Shown: piece after piece, positions 9,947 through 19,651 of the stretch | Numbering within the stretch: the stretch's first letter is position 1 | Layout: each line of letters opens with the position of its first letter | The notes under the pieces: model-generated | What the model saw: only the letters and a program-made list of their open reading frames with translations | Database searches by the model: none | Told to the model about the DNA's origin: nothing | Origin: Capitulum mitella | Taxonomy: Eukaryota > Arthropoda > Thecostraca > Pollicipedomorpha > Pollicipedidae | Length of the DNA: 64,000 bases | Assembly: GCA_030062745.1 (NCBI GenBank) | Contig: CP099851.1 | Span: 10,604,393 to 10,668,392, forward strand | Direction of reading: 5' to 3' | Made by a program: the position numbers and the translations under genes

Positions 9947-11331
9947 CAGGGTGACCCCCCAAAAAGGGCCCCGCGCGCACATTTTGTGATATTTCCTACA
10001 TTCATTCACTGATCACCCTTATTTTTCAGGACATGGCAGAAGCACCGCTTGCGAACAGAACAAGACCTCAATGGAAGCTTGGACAACGAATTTACTGCGT
10101 AAAATATTTCTTCAAGACAGACTCGTTCAAGAAAACTCAGGAGACTTTCATGCGTCAGTTCGAATGGGAGAATGCTCCCTCCAAAAGCAGAACTCAGAAC
10201 TGGGTGCACCACTTTGAGAAGTATGGGACCGTGGAGAGCCTTAATGCAGCCAGTGAAAATCGTTCAAGCCACTCAGGACGCCCCAGGAAGCGTACAGCCG
10301 AGCTGGTCGAGAGGGTAAGAGAGTCAGTTGAGCAGAGTCCGAAACGCTCTGTGCGCAAGCGAAGTCAGTTTCTCGGTATATACCGTGAGACGTGCAGGAG
10401 AGCACTAGTAAACGATATAAAGGCTTACCCATACAGAATACAGAAGAAGCAGACCCTTACAGCCTTAGACAAACAGCAGAGAAAGGCTATGGCATATGGC
10501 AGTCAAATTACTGGAGAAAATCGAGGAGACCCCAGAATTTCTTAACCTCCTTTGGACCTCAGATGAAGCCCACTTCCATCTTGAAGAAAAGGTGAACTCA
10601 AAGACAAATGTCTTCTGGGGAACCGCCAAGCCCGAAGAGGTAGCCACCAAGCCCCTACACTCCCCTAAGTGCACAGTATGGGCTGCAATCTCAGCCAGAA
10701 GCATCATCGGACTAATGTTCTTCGAGGAATCTGGCGCGACAGTGACAGTCACCAAAGAAAGGTATGTTGAGGTCCTCAGTGCCTTCAAGAGTAAGCTACA
10801 GACTCTCTATTCATCGCTTATGAGACAGTTCTGGTTCCAGCAAGACGGAGCAAGCTCTCACACCTCAAACCTGTCCCGAGAAAGAGAACTTTGGAGGCCG
10901 TGTGATCAGTCTGAAGACTGATTTTGAGTGGGCATCTCACAGCCCAGGCCTTCCTTCCTTTCTGAAGAAATCTGCCCCTCCAGATTTCTCCCTTTAGGGC
11001 TACCTGAAGGACCGAGTGTACGCAGGGAGACCCAGGACCATCACTGAACTCAAGGACACCATCAGGGAGGAGATACGAGCCATTCCTCGGTCTGTTTGTA
11101 AGGATGTATTGGACAACTTTGTGCTGCGCCTCAAGAAATACACGTAACTAAATGGAGGTCATCTCGAGCACATGTTCTAGAATGAAGAAGAAAAGGCCAA
11201 TGACTACCGTGTTTTAATATGATGTTCTGAACACAATAAACCAGTTATAACTGCAGTCACTTTTAATTCCGACAAAAAATTAAGAAATGAAGTCTATCGA
11301 AAGTTGGGGCCCGTTTTTTTGGGTCACCCTG
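9947..11331 (+). mobile_element. Tc1/mariner-superfamily element with inverted repeats and TA target duplication
   Basis: The left end CAGGGTGACCCCCCAAAAAG and the inverse of the right end, CAGGGTGACCCAAAAAAACG, both lead into GGCCCC. TA flanks both sides (9945-9946 and 11332-11333), the standard duplication for this superfamily. Length 1385 bp. It carries one degraded transposase gene in the forward orientation and an AATAAA near 11235. It is inserted in the Penelope-like element. Confidence 0.9.
10033..11147 (+). pseudogene. Tc1/mariner-type transposase with DUF4817-like HTH, broken
   Basis: The ATG at 10033 opens with QRIYCVKYFFKTDSFKKTQE, a DUF4817-type helix-turn-helix seen in insect and crustacean Tc1/mariner relatives, followed by NWVHHFEKYGTV. 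Near 10495 the frame changes. The second frame (10496-10921) carries the catalytic motifs SDEAHFHLEEKVN (first Asp near 10562) and QQDGASSHT (second Asp near 10845). The third-acid region is shortened and crosses a stop near APPDFSL, then GYLKDRVYAGRP continues to the terminator at 11145-11147. At least one frameshift, one in-frame stop and a small deletion are present, so it is inactive. Confidence 0.85.
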
Positions 11332-11339
11332 TATATCAG

Positions 11340-11600
11340 TTTCCACATGTCCCCTAAAGAAATTAGCGAATAAAGGTTCGTAAGGAGAGCCCATTGCAAC
11401 GTCTTCAGTTTGATAGTGCATTCGTCCACCGGCTCCACGACAAGGAACTTCCCACACACAGGCTTTTAGCAATTGTTAAAGATGACACCGTGGCATTTGA
11501 AGAGGAGGGTTTTCAGGATGATTGTAGACGCGGTCGGCGATGATGAATATGGTTCTTTTAACGGGAACGTTTATATACATCGTCTTTGAGTCTCGGTCTA
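11340..11600 (-). pseudogene. Penelope-like reverse transcriptase, palm region, fossil
   Basis: Minus-strand pieces read INVPVKRTIFIIADRVYNH and YQTEDVAMGSPYEPLFANFF. The latter is the conserved Q-x-DGVAMGSPLxPxxAxxF motif of Penelope-like RTs. It lies directly upstream, in element orientation, of the Tc1-type insertion. It is degraded. Confidence 0.75.
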
Positions 11601-11717
11601 TGGGTCTTTGTCTGCCATAGATAATGTAAAGGTTTAGTTTTCCGTCGTACCTCACCTTTCCATCGGATTTGGCATAAGCAAGGCCAGTCGAGTTTTGAGC
11701 TTCTTGTCTTGTTCCAG

Positions 11718-11995
11718 GGTTATCATGCTCAGTGTGCGGCAGTCCCGCAAGTGTCATCTGTCGACAATGTCCATCTGCCGTTATGTGCCAAGACTGCGAC
11801 GTCAAGCAGCACACGTTGCACCCTTTGCACAAGCGGCAGCATTGGGCGTCTGGATTTATGCAGTTTTTATCCGCCACCACATCGGTGTCATCAACAGGGG
11901 AATGTATCCAGTTCAGGGAGTGTCGCCTTGACAATCAATGCCTTATGGATGGCCTCGATAAATTTAAATTGTCCGTGTTTGCATTTCAGCAGTAG
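11718..11995 (+). pseudogene. KDZ-like transposon N-terminal B-box exon fragment
   Basis: After an acceptor-like TTGTTCCAG the plus strand reads LSCSVCGSPASVICRQCPSA then VMCQDCDVKQHTLHPLHKR. The Cys/His pattern (CxxC, CxxC, CxxCD, H...H) is B-box-like and resembles the N-terminal exon of invertebrate KDZ (Kyakuja-Dileera-Zisupton) transposases, where it ends in HPxHxR. The frame closes near 11993. No catalytic exons adjoin, so this is a fragment. A host B-box (TRIM-like) exon is the alternative. Confidence 0.45.
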
Positions 11996-12765
11996 TTTTC
12001 ACACCTTGTGTACTTTCATGTTAAATTTTGACTTCATTCCTACGTCCAATTTCATAATTTGCATTTTGTTAATTCAGACTTAAATGCTTGGACAAAACCT
12101 CCTTGCGATATGTATTTTTCTACGTCTGCAGTGTAGGGGAGACCGGGGTCAATTGTAACACGGGGCAATTGAAACAACCACAATAATTCCAAAACTGTTC
12201 GTTAGATGGCAGTATGCGTTCAACTGCGCATGCGCGGTAAGACAACCTCTCTTTTCACAAACGTTTGGGACGATCGGACGGGTAAGTGTTGTTTGGTGGA
12301 TAAAAACGTGTTTTTTGATAGTTTTGTCAACATGTTGTATGTGTACATTATTCTGTCTATTGTCAGAACTGCTGAGAAATGGGACTTATGCTCTATCTGA
12401 ATGAAATTTTAGCCTTTTCTTCGCAATCTTGCACCCGAATGAACGGCGCAGTTTGCATTGTTCTTTGCGTGGAGGGGTTTAAAAATGGCGCGTAGCTGTG
12501 GGGCTGATTGTAACGACGCCAACGGGGCAGATTGTAACATTGTTACAATTAACCCCTTCCCCTTTCACATTGTTCTATGTAGTCTTACCTACCTTTTTAT
12601 GCCAGCCTTTAAATAATGATTATTAATTTCCACTCCTTGTCTTTTGAGGTAAGTTACCTCATGTTTATTATATCTATTTTTGCTTTAAAATAACTCGTTT
12701 TTTACGTCTGTTAAATGTTATTTTTGAATTGGTTAATCTTTAATTTCGTGTTCCTTTATTTCAGT

Positions 12766-15005
12766 ATGGTACGAAACAGACTAAGAACAACAAACCGTGG
12801 TGTCCCGCAGGCACGCGTGGATTTAGCGATTCGTGCTGTTGAAGCCGGTGAAAAAATCCGAAGAGCCGCAGAAATCTACAAAATCAACCATGTCACTCTG
12901 AGCCGGTATATTCGGACCAAGAAAAGTGGGGGGGGGGGGGATGTGAGAGTAGGATACAAGCCAGCTTCACGGGTGTTTTCAGATGAGGACGAGGGCAAGC
13001 TAGAAGAATATCTTCTTAAAGCGGCCGACGCCTTTTTTGGACTCACGCCAGTGGACGTTAGAACTTTAGCGTATGAGTGGGCGACAGCCAAGAATGTCAA
13101 AGTGCCACAGACGTGGGCAGAAAAGCGCAGGGCGGGCGTGGACTGGTTCTCCGGTTTCCTTAAGCGCCACCCAAAGCTGGCCATAAGGTCGCCGCAGCCA
13201 ACTAGCCTGGCTCGAGCGTCCAGCTTCAACCGACACAATGTTTCAGAATTCTTCAGCAAGCTGGGATCTGTCTACGAACGACTGAAGCTCGACAGGTCAA
13301 GTATATGGAACTGCGATGAGACTGGCTGCACGACGGCGCAGACTCCAAGCCGCATCGTTGCCGGAAAAGGAACCAAGCAAGTTGGAGGCATAACATCAGG
13401 CGAGAGGGGACAACTGGTGACGGTGTGCGCGGCTGCTAGTGCCCTGGGAAACACTGTGCCCCCGATGTTTGTGTTTCCTCGAGCGAGGTATAAGGACTGG
13501 TTTATCCGAGGTGGCCCAAGCGACTGCATCGGGAGTGCTAACAAGTCTGGATGGATGATGAAAGAGGATTTTTTTATATTCATGCGACATTTCATCAAGC
13601 ACGCGAGACCCACGCCCGACAAGCCAGTTTTGCTTCTTCTCGATAACCACTCCTCACATGTCAGTTGAGGTTTTAGATCTGGCGAAAGAAAACGGAGTTG
13701 TAATGCTATCATTTCCTCCGCACTGCAGTCACAGGCTGCAACCGCTAGACCGCGGTCTGTTCGGACCATTCAAGAGGAGTTACGCAACTCATATGGATTG
13801 CTGGATGCGGAAGAATCCTGGCAAGCCTGCGACAATATATGACATCCCAGAAATCGTCGCTCAGGCGTGGACTGCGGCAGCCACGCAAGCAAACATTAAG
13901 AGCGGCTTCGAATCTGCTGGTATCAGTCCATTCAATCCTGAAAAGTTCACTGACCAGGACTTCGCCCCCAGCTACGTAACCGACAGGGATCTCGGCCAAA
14001 GCACTGAAACGCCAGGACTCGGCCAGGTCGCCAGCGGGTCAGGACTCGGCCAGGTCGCCGGCGGGTCAGGACTCGGCCAGGTCGCCGGTGGCTCAAGACT
14101 CGGCCAGGTCGCCGACGAGTCAGGACTCGGCCAGGTCGCCGACGGGTCAGGACTCGGCCAGGTCGCCGGCGGGTCAGGACTCGGCCAGGTCGTCGAGGCG
14201 GCTAGCAATTCATGCAAGGTGAATTTTTTTCAGGTAATGCTCCTTTCAATACATTTAAGCGTTTTTATATGAAATGATAACAAGTAAATATTTTCTTAAT
14301 TACGGGTCTCATGCTTTTCATCTTTGAAGCGAAGTTGATGCCAAGTGTTCTAGATCGTAAATGAGGTTTAGAACTTTCCGTTGAATGGGTTTCTTAGTGT
14401 GTGATAAATTCTTTGTTGGATTTGTTTGATTGTTTGACACAGCCTAAAATTTTGTTGTTTTCTTAATAAGTCTGGTCATTTGTATGGTGCTTGAAAAAAT
14501 GAAAAGACGTTATGCCAAAAAAGAACCAGTGGTTGGCAAAAGCTGATATGCTATGATATACATCTGGTTGCAGGGCTCCAGCGCGACTAGGGGAGACCAC
14601 GTGATTGGTGGTGTGGAGTCACCGGATGGAATACGGCCGCTGCCGAAGGCTGGCCCACGTAAGACAGCACGGACGGGAAAGAGAAGGAGGAAAGCCGCTA
14701 TTCTGACTGACACGCCCGAGATAACCGCAATCCAGAGGGATGAAGAGAGCCGGAAGAGGAAAAAGAACACCAAAACCAAAGGAAAGGCAGGGAGATCAAG
14801 GAGAAGGCTGAAGCTGGACGAGTCGGATAGCGACTGCGAAAATGATCAGTTCTGCCTCGTCTGCGTCGAAAGCTATGGCGCGAGCAGGCCGGGAGACAGG
14901 TGGATTCGGTGTCAACAGTGCTATATGTGGGCCCACCTGGCGTGCACAGCGCTTGGGAGTAAGCAGGTGTTCTATGTCTGTGAAAACTGTGAGTCTGACG
15001 GGTAA
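12766..15005 (+). CDS. pogo-2 transposase with C-terminal PHD finger; one intron, one frameshift
   Basis: Two-exon transposase. The ATG at 12766 directly follows TTTCAGT, an acceptor of a leader intron. It has a psq HTH (residues 1-55), a GGGG stretch coded by a 12-base G run, a CENP-B-type HTH (FFGLTPVDVRTLAYE), NCDETG (Asp184), LLLDNHSSH (Asp293), then QPLDRGLFGPFK with the third Asp coded at 13748. A one-base shift near 13656-13660 puts the part after LLLDNHSSHVS in a new frame; without it the protein stops at 13668. After a 9-residue repeat tract, exon 1 ends at 14218. The intron 14219-14573 (GTGAAT...TTGCAG, phase 0) leads to exon 2: AILTDTPE, a basic region, an acidic SDSDCEND patch and a PHD-type finger (CLVC, RCQQCYMWAH, YVCENCES). 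Except for the single frameshift it looks complete. Confidence 0.85.
13985..14200 (+). repeat. 27-bp coding minisatellite in pogo-2
   Basis: About seven or eight head-to-tail 27-base units code for GLGQVAGGS variants (VASGS, VADES, VADGS). All are in frame, so the tract lengthens the linker between catalytic core and PHD finger without disrupting it. Confidence 0.9.
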
Positions 15006-15009
15006 GGAT

Positions 15010-15400
15010 GTAATGCATCGTATAGCTTTAGAAGCTTTTTTCTGTTCATGTCTGATTCATCGGATTTGTGATCGATACCAGCGGCTGTGATCGTGCCTGA
15101 ATACCTGGTCTTAATAGCTTATCATTCCGCCTAGATAGCGCTTGGATAGCGCTTCGCATTTGGTAATGTCTGCGTCCTTTAATTTCGTGGCATTGACGAG
15201 AGATCTTGACCCTACTTCGACGGTCAAATGCAAACGATGGCCAGTGGTTATTGTCGTGGAAGTTCATGTTTATTTTCAACGTAGGAAATTTGAAAACCAG
15301 GTTGTGAATATGATACCTGTAAAGCCGAACATGCAGATCTTCACAACAGTTGATCATTCGCTAATAAAGGTTCATTCGGATAGTTTGATTTAAGAGAAGG
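15010..15400. other. Spacer between pogo-2 gene and ISL2EU-like gene
   Basis: No supported coding sequence. The expected pogo-2 right inverted repeat and the expected first THAP exon were both sought here and not seen. Confidence 0.35.
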
Positions 15401-15410
15401 GAAGCGGTTT

Positions 15411-18400
15411 TATCATCCAATGCGACATGGGCCAAGGCTGCAAGGAGGGTGGATGCCAAGGATCTCATTTCCAGGCATATGTGGTACTGTTGTGAACATC
15501 ACTTCAGGGTAGGCCGCTGTAATTCTGTTGGCTATTGTAAGCATGAGAACTAGAGTGTGCACTTACAAAACAATCAACATGAGTCTAATTGATATAATTG
15601 ACATAATGAAAAACACTCCTTTAAGTATAATTGATGAAATCATCATTTGGACCGTTATTCTTATCAGTTGTGTTATTGCCTTTACAAAAGCATGTGCTAA
15701 GCAATGTTTTGAACAATCCCATAAACATCTATAAAACTTTATGTACCTGGGTATGTACTCAGTATTTTTAGGTGCTGGAGAAATGCCATTTAAGAAACAC
15801 CCCAGAACACTGACCTGGAATACTTTCATTTTGGCATCATCAAAAATGTAGACAAATGGTTGAATGTGTTGAATGTGCAATGAGTGGGAAAATGGGTAGC
15901 TGAGCGCCTAGGTACATAGGGCATATGGCACAGGGCATGCCTAGGGCATAGGGCATAGCTGCAACAATATTCTGGGGCATTTTTTACTAAAACCAGAGTA
16001 TTGTGGAGCAGGATGCAGAGATGATGCTGGTATTCTTTTCATATGCACCACCATCATAATCTGGAATGTCTGGATTAGATTAGGACAGGTTAGGTCAGTT
16101 GTAGTTATTCTTGGCAAGGCATATTTGTGATTAATAAATAATACAACCTGCTGACTTGTTCTAAACTCGCCTTGACATTGATTCTTAGCATTGTGTGATA
16201 ATGGAGCAGGGCATGAACAAGTAAGGAAATGCAGGTACCTTTCTATGCATTTTTAATTTATGTTGTTACCTGTTGTTAAATTATGGTGAACAGTGAATGC
16301 CGCATAAATGGTGCAATGCTTCCAGTGACAGTTCTACACAACTACTCTATACCAATAAGAGTGATGGCTGAAATATAACAATCATATCTCACGTTCTAGG
16401 CAGAGGACTATTCAAACTACATGATGGTTCAGCTGATGGGAGAAAGTCAGAGGCTGATACTCAAGAAAGGAGCTGTACCGAGCAAGTTTGAATGTCAGCA
16501 AGGGCGGCACATGCAGCTGCAGCAGCGAAACTCATCCATGAGAAGACAGCAGAAAAGCTTGGTGCAACATGCCGTCAAGGAGTATGCAGATCAGGTACAT
16601 TTCACTATATCATGCCAGAATGTCAATATTAATAATAATAACTGAAGCACCTTCTACCTACTGTGCCATGGTCCTCACTGACTGAAATAGGTGAAGTCAT
16701 ATCCTCGACTTCCATTCAACATACACTGAATGATAAAATGTATGTTTGGTGCCATTGGCATGGCTTAATGCACAACACAATGCTGAAAAATATTACTTTT
16801 TATATGGGGCTATTGATAACAGATTGTGAGCACGTCGAAATTTGGGCATGAAAATGGCATCATTTATCATGCCAAGGGCATTTTAAAGGCCAAGTATATT
16901 CACCTACCTTGGGAAATGTGTGATACGATGTTTGCAAACAAAGGCAGATCTGAAAACTGTCATGTAAAAATTCCACTAGAAGTGTGTCAATTTTCCATCG
17001 GTTTAATGTATCTTTCCATGAATTTGCACAGAAGTCTAACACTGTGATATCCATATTTGCTGTATTGTGTATCTAGGACCTTCACTGTTCAATTTGGATA
17101 CATGCATTGTGTGATGTGCCAAAAGGACATTTTGTTAAAAGCCTTACTTTTTTGCAGATCAGCGGTGATACTCCGACTACGTCTATCCTCGTTGGTGATG
17201 CGCTTATGGCTTCTGACATGGAAGATGATGCTGACATTAGTGCTGATATTTGTGAGACATGTGCTGATACCACTGAGTCAGCTGATGCGAACATGGGTGA
17301 TACAGGCACTGGTGGCGGTGGTGGAGATGCTGCTGTCGGGGTGGCTGTTGCTGGTGATGAGTGTGGGGAGAAAATATGTGTCGAGGTATTGCCAAACAGA
17401 CTGTACTTTTCCAGTCCACGACGAAGGTGAACTTGCTTCTTCTAGCAAGGTGCCCCGTGATATTGCGGAGGAGGAGGATGGAGATTGGGGAGGTGAGTAT
17501 CATCCGAGTGACACTGATAGCGATCACAACTCGGATGATGAGGACTCTGTTTTTGACGTCGCGTCTGTACAGAAGACGAGAGCTTTGTGCGAGCGCTATC
17601 CGAAGCGCTACATAGGCGTCCCTGAAGACTCCCTTTCTGTGTTGCATTTGCTGGCAAAGGAGAGAATCGCCCCAACACATAAGAGCTCTAAACTGGAGCC
17701 GTATGATGTAGTGTTGCTTGTGTTAATGAAAATCAAACAGAACAGGCAGTTCGCGTTCCTCGCGGACGACTTTGGTATAGATAGATCATACGCTGGACGG
17801 CTCTTTGCCAAGTATGTAGGTGTGATAGGGCAAGCTCTGAATGACTTGATCATGTGGCCTGATGATGAGGTCATCGAGCGGAATGTCCCCCTAGCATTCA
17901 AGGCGCGCTATACTAATGTGACTTGCATAATCGACTGCTTAGAAATTGAAATCGAAAAGCCGTCAGCACCAGTGAAACAAGCACAAACGTGGACATCGTA
18001 CAAATCTGCCAATACTCTGAAGTATCTCGTATCAATCTTGCTCAATGGTCTCATCAATTTCGTGTCGCAGGGTTATGGAGGTCGCATTACCGATATGAGT
18101 CTGATCAGGCGCTGCGGGTTTCTGGACCAGCTGCACCCCGGCATGGTTATCATGGCAGACCGCGGGTTCAAGAGCATTGGTCCGATTTTGACTGCTGCAG
18201 GCTGCCAGCTGGTCCGACCAAAATCAGTCATGACAGGCATTCTTCCAACGAGGGAGGAAGTCGTGTCTAGCAAGCAAGTTGCTAGCTTACGTATTCATGT
18301 CGAGCGAGCAATCCGGAGAGTTCGTGAGTACGCAATGTTACGCCCTCATGCGGTCATTGAGACCCAGCTTGTCGGCCTCGCCGACGAGTGTATGCGCATC

Positions 18401-18445
18401 GCTTGCGGGCTGATAAATCTGCAGCCTTCGCTCACAAAAGTGTGA
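15411..18445 (+). CDS. THAP-DDE_Tnp_4 transposase (ISL2EU/Harbinger-like), three exons visible
   Basis: Exon 1 (about 15411-15508) ends WYCCEHHFR, the vCseHF part of a THAP domain, and meets a donor GTAGGC. Exon 2 (16400-16594) follows an acceptor TTCTAG and reads AEDYSNYMMVQLMGES then RLILKKGAVPSKF, the AVPxxF end of THAP; all joins are phase 0. Exon 3 starts at 17158 after TTTTTTGCAG with an acidic linker (MEDDADISADICE). Near 17370-17400 the linker and core are in different frames, so one frameshift or an unseen tiny intron lies there. The core has IIDCLEIEIEK (Asp at 17933), MADRGF (Asp at 18158) and HVERAIRRVREY (Glu at 18302), a complete DDE triad of the DDE_Tnp_4 family. The first part of the THAP zinc site (CxxC) was not found upstream. 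Confidence 0.8.
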
Positions 18446-18963
18446 ATACAACCGAAGTATCGCTGCGTTTCGCATGCAGCTCGCGGTCCGAATGTCAAGT
18501 GTACCTGCGGTCTGCGGTAAGGCCCTGTCATAGCGATTGAGGCTGCGCAGTGGTAAATTTGTGCATTTGAATTCGCTCAGTGCTGCGCTGTTTGTTCATC
18601 TCTGCTGGTACCACCGTTTGCCCTTCCTCGGTGGCTAATGGCAAAAATCGTGCAATGTATGCTCGCGTTGATAACCATTTCTTCTAAACGCGTCGTATAT
18701 TTCCAACGCGCTGTTTATTTTGGAATAAATAACGCCGTGATATACCATTCACGGACTTCTACAGCAAAGCATGCGACAAAAGACCGTGTCCCACTCACTG
18801 CATCACACCGATCTTGTCAAAGACACGCTACATAAGGCTATATGCAACTGACAGTGGACAGGACCGGAGATCTCTTGCCACAGTGGATATACAAACGTAG
18901 CTACTGGCAGCGCATTCTGACCAACGCCGTAATGCCAATCCAAAACACATTGGAGGGGTAGGC
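18446..18963. other. Intergenic spacer between convergent ISL2EU-like genes
   Basis: About 520 bases between two stop codons, with no further frame worth calling. AATAAA-like GGAATAAATAACG at about 18721 could serve as a polyadenylation signal for the transposase gene. Confidence 0.35.
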
Positions 18964-19465
18964 CTACCGCAACAACATGGGAAGCACTGCCATACACCAG
19001 AACCTCTCTGCCCGATCCATGATGGGTCCAATGAAATCATGGTCAAGCTGGTCGTAAACCACACGAATCATGCCATTGGCTTCGAACTGTGGGTCACCGA
19101 CACAGAGGAGCCCATGGCTCACACCCACAGCAAGCATTTGCAACTGCAGCTGCAACTGCAGCTGCGCACGCACTTTGGACGTCATTACGCCACTTTCGTC
19201 CACGTATCGGTTAACAGTTTTGCTCGCAACAGGGCACTTAACCTCAACTACATGCGGCACACCATTCACCACGCATGCTCCATCTGGGGTCGCTGCAAAC
19301 ATAGGCCTCTCTGGCAGGATGTGCAGTCCCGTGGCGTCGATGCCTCCACCCAATGATTTTTCCAGCTGCCTTAGCACAAGTTGCTCCAGGGCCACTCCTC
19401 TCCTCATGGCCTTTGAGCCACCGAACGGTTTGAAACCTAACATTGTGTGTGAGATAAGGTGACTC
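18964..19465 (-). pseudogene. YqaJ-type PD-(D/E)XK nuclease, 5'-truncated
   Basis: On the minus strand the protein-like part starts near SHTMLGFKPFGGSKAMRRG and contains FAATPDGAC and VVEVKCPVASK. These are the Asp and Glu-x-Lys of the PD-(D/E)XK active site as arranged in YqaJ/lambda-exonuclease relatives. A QLQLQLQLQ tract (coded by CTGCAG repeats at 19138-19165) sits where the family has YxxQxQ. The frame ends at 18964. It stays open leftwards of the gene into 19734, but that part is antisense to pogo-3 and unlike any nuclease, so the true N terminus is missing. Its role in transposition is unknown. It is convergent with the DDE transposase. Confidence 0.75.
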
Positions 19466-19651
19466 ATGGGCCCCAGCGCGCCGAGACTGCCATGAGGCGG
19501 CCACGTGGTGGTGACGCTGAGTGGCGTGATGCTCCGACGGGCCTTATTTGGCCTGGTCGTCGGTCGGTGGACTGGCGCATGCGCACCTTCGCCGGGTGCG
19601 TGGCGCGGGGAGAGAGTGTGAGGGAGTCGCCTCGAGACGTTCGAATAGACC

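Larger units (their letters stand above)
7640..11700 (-). mobile_element. Penelope-like retroelement, fossil, interrupted by two other transposons
   Basis: Minus-strand fragments follow one another in the order expected of a Penelope-like element: reverse-transcriptase palm pieces at about 11340-11600, the middle and later RT pieces at 9325-9944, and a GIY-YIG-type endonuclease piece at 7640-8136. The first gap is exactly filled by a Tc1/mariner-type transposon (9947-11331) and the second by TTAA element A1 (8141-9324), so both inserted into the retroelement after it arrived. The copy is broken, with several breaks besides the two insertions, and looks old. Boundaries are approximate because no terminal repeats were identified. 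Confidence 0.75.
12133..15100 (+). mobile_element. pogo-2: pogo/Tigger-type element, right end not found
   Basis: The left end follows TA (in GTGTAGGGGAGACC) and reads GGGGAGACCGGGGTCAATTG then TAACACGGGG. ATTGTAAC and its inverse GTTACAAT recur at 12505-12560, as expected for subterminal sites. The transposase gene spans 12766-15005. The matching right inverted repeat is not visible before the neighbouring element, so it is truncated or decayed. The end coordinate is a rough limit. Confidence 0.6.
15411..19465 (+). mobile_element. ISL2EU/Harbinger-like DNA transposon with two convergent genes
   Basis: A THAP-DDE transposase on the plus strand (15411-18445) faces a YqaJ-type nuclease gene on the minus strand (18964-19465). 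As I recall the family literature, eukaryotic ISL2EU elements encode just this pair, a DDE transposase and a YqaJ-like nuclease. The right side is cut off where pogo-3-related sequence begins. I could not find terminal inverted repeats, so the boundaries are those of the genes. Confidence 0.65.

Noticed and set aside
13985-14200. CRISPR-like array of spaced repeats
   Set aside because: Units are contiguous 27-mers without spacers, in frame inside a transposase gene of a eukaryote.
19138-19165. CTGCAG repeat as a separate microsatellite
   Set aside because: It encodes the QLQLQLQLQ tract of the YqaJ-type nuclease at the expected place, so it is described there.
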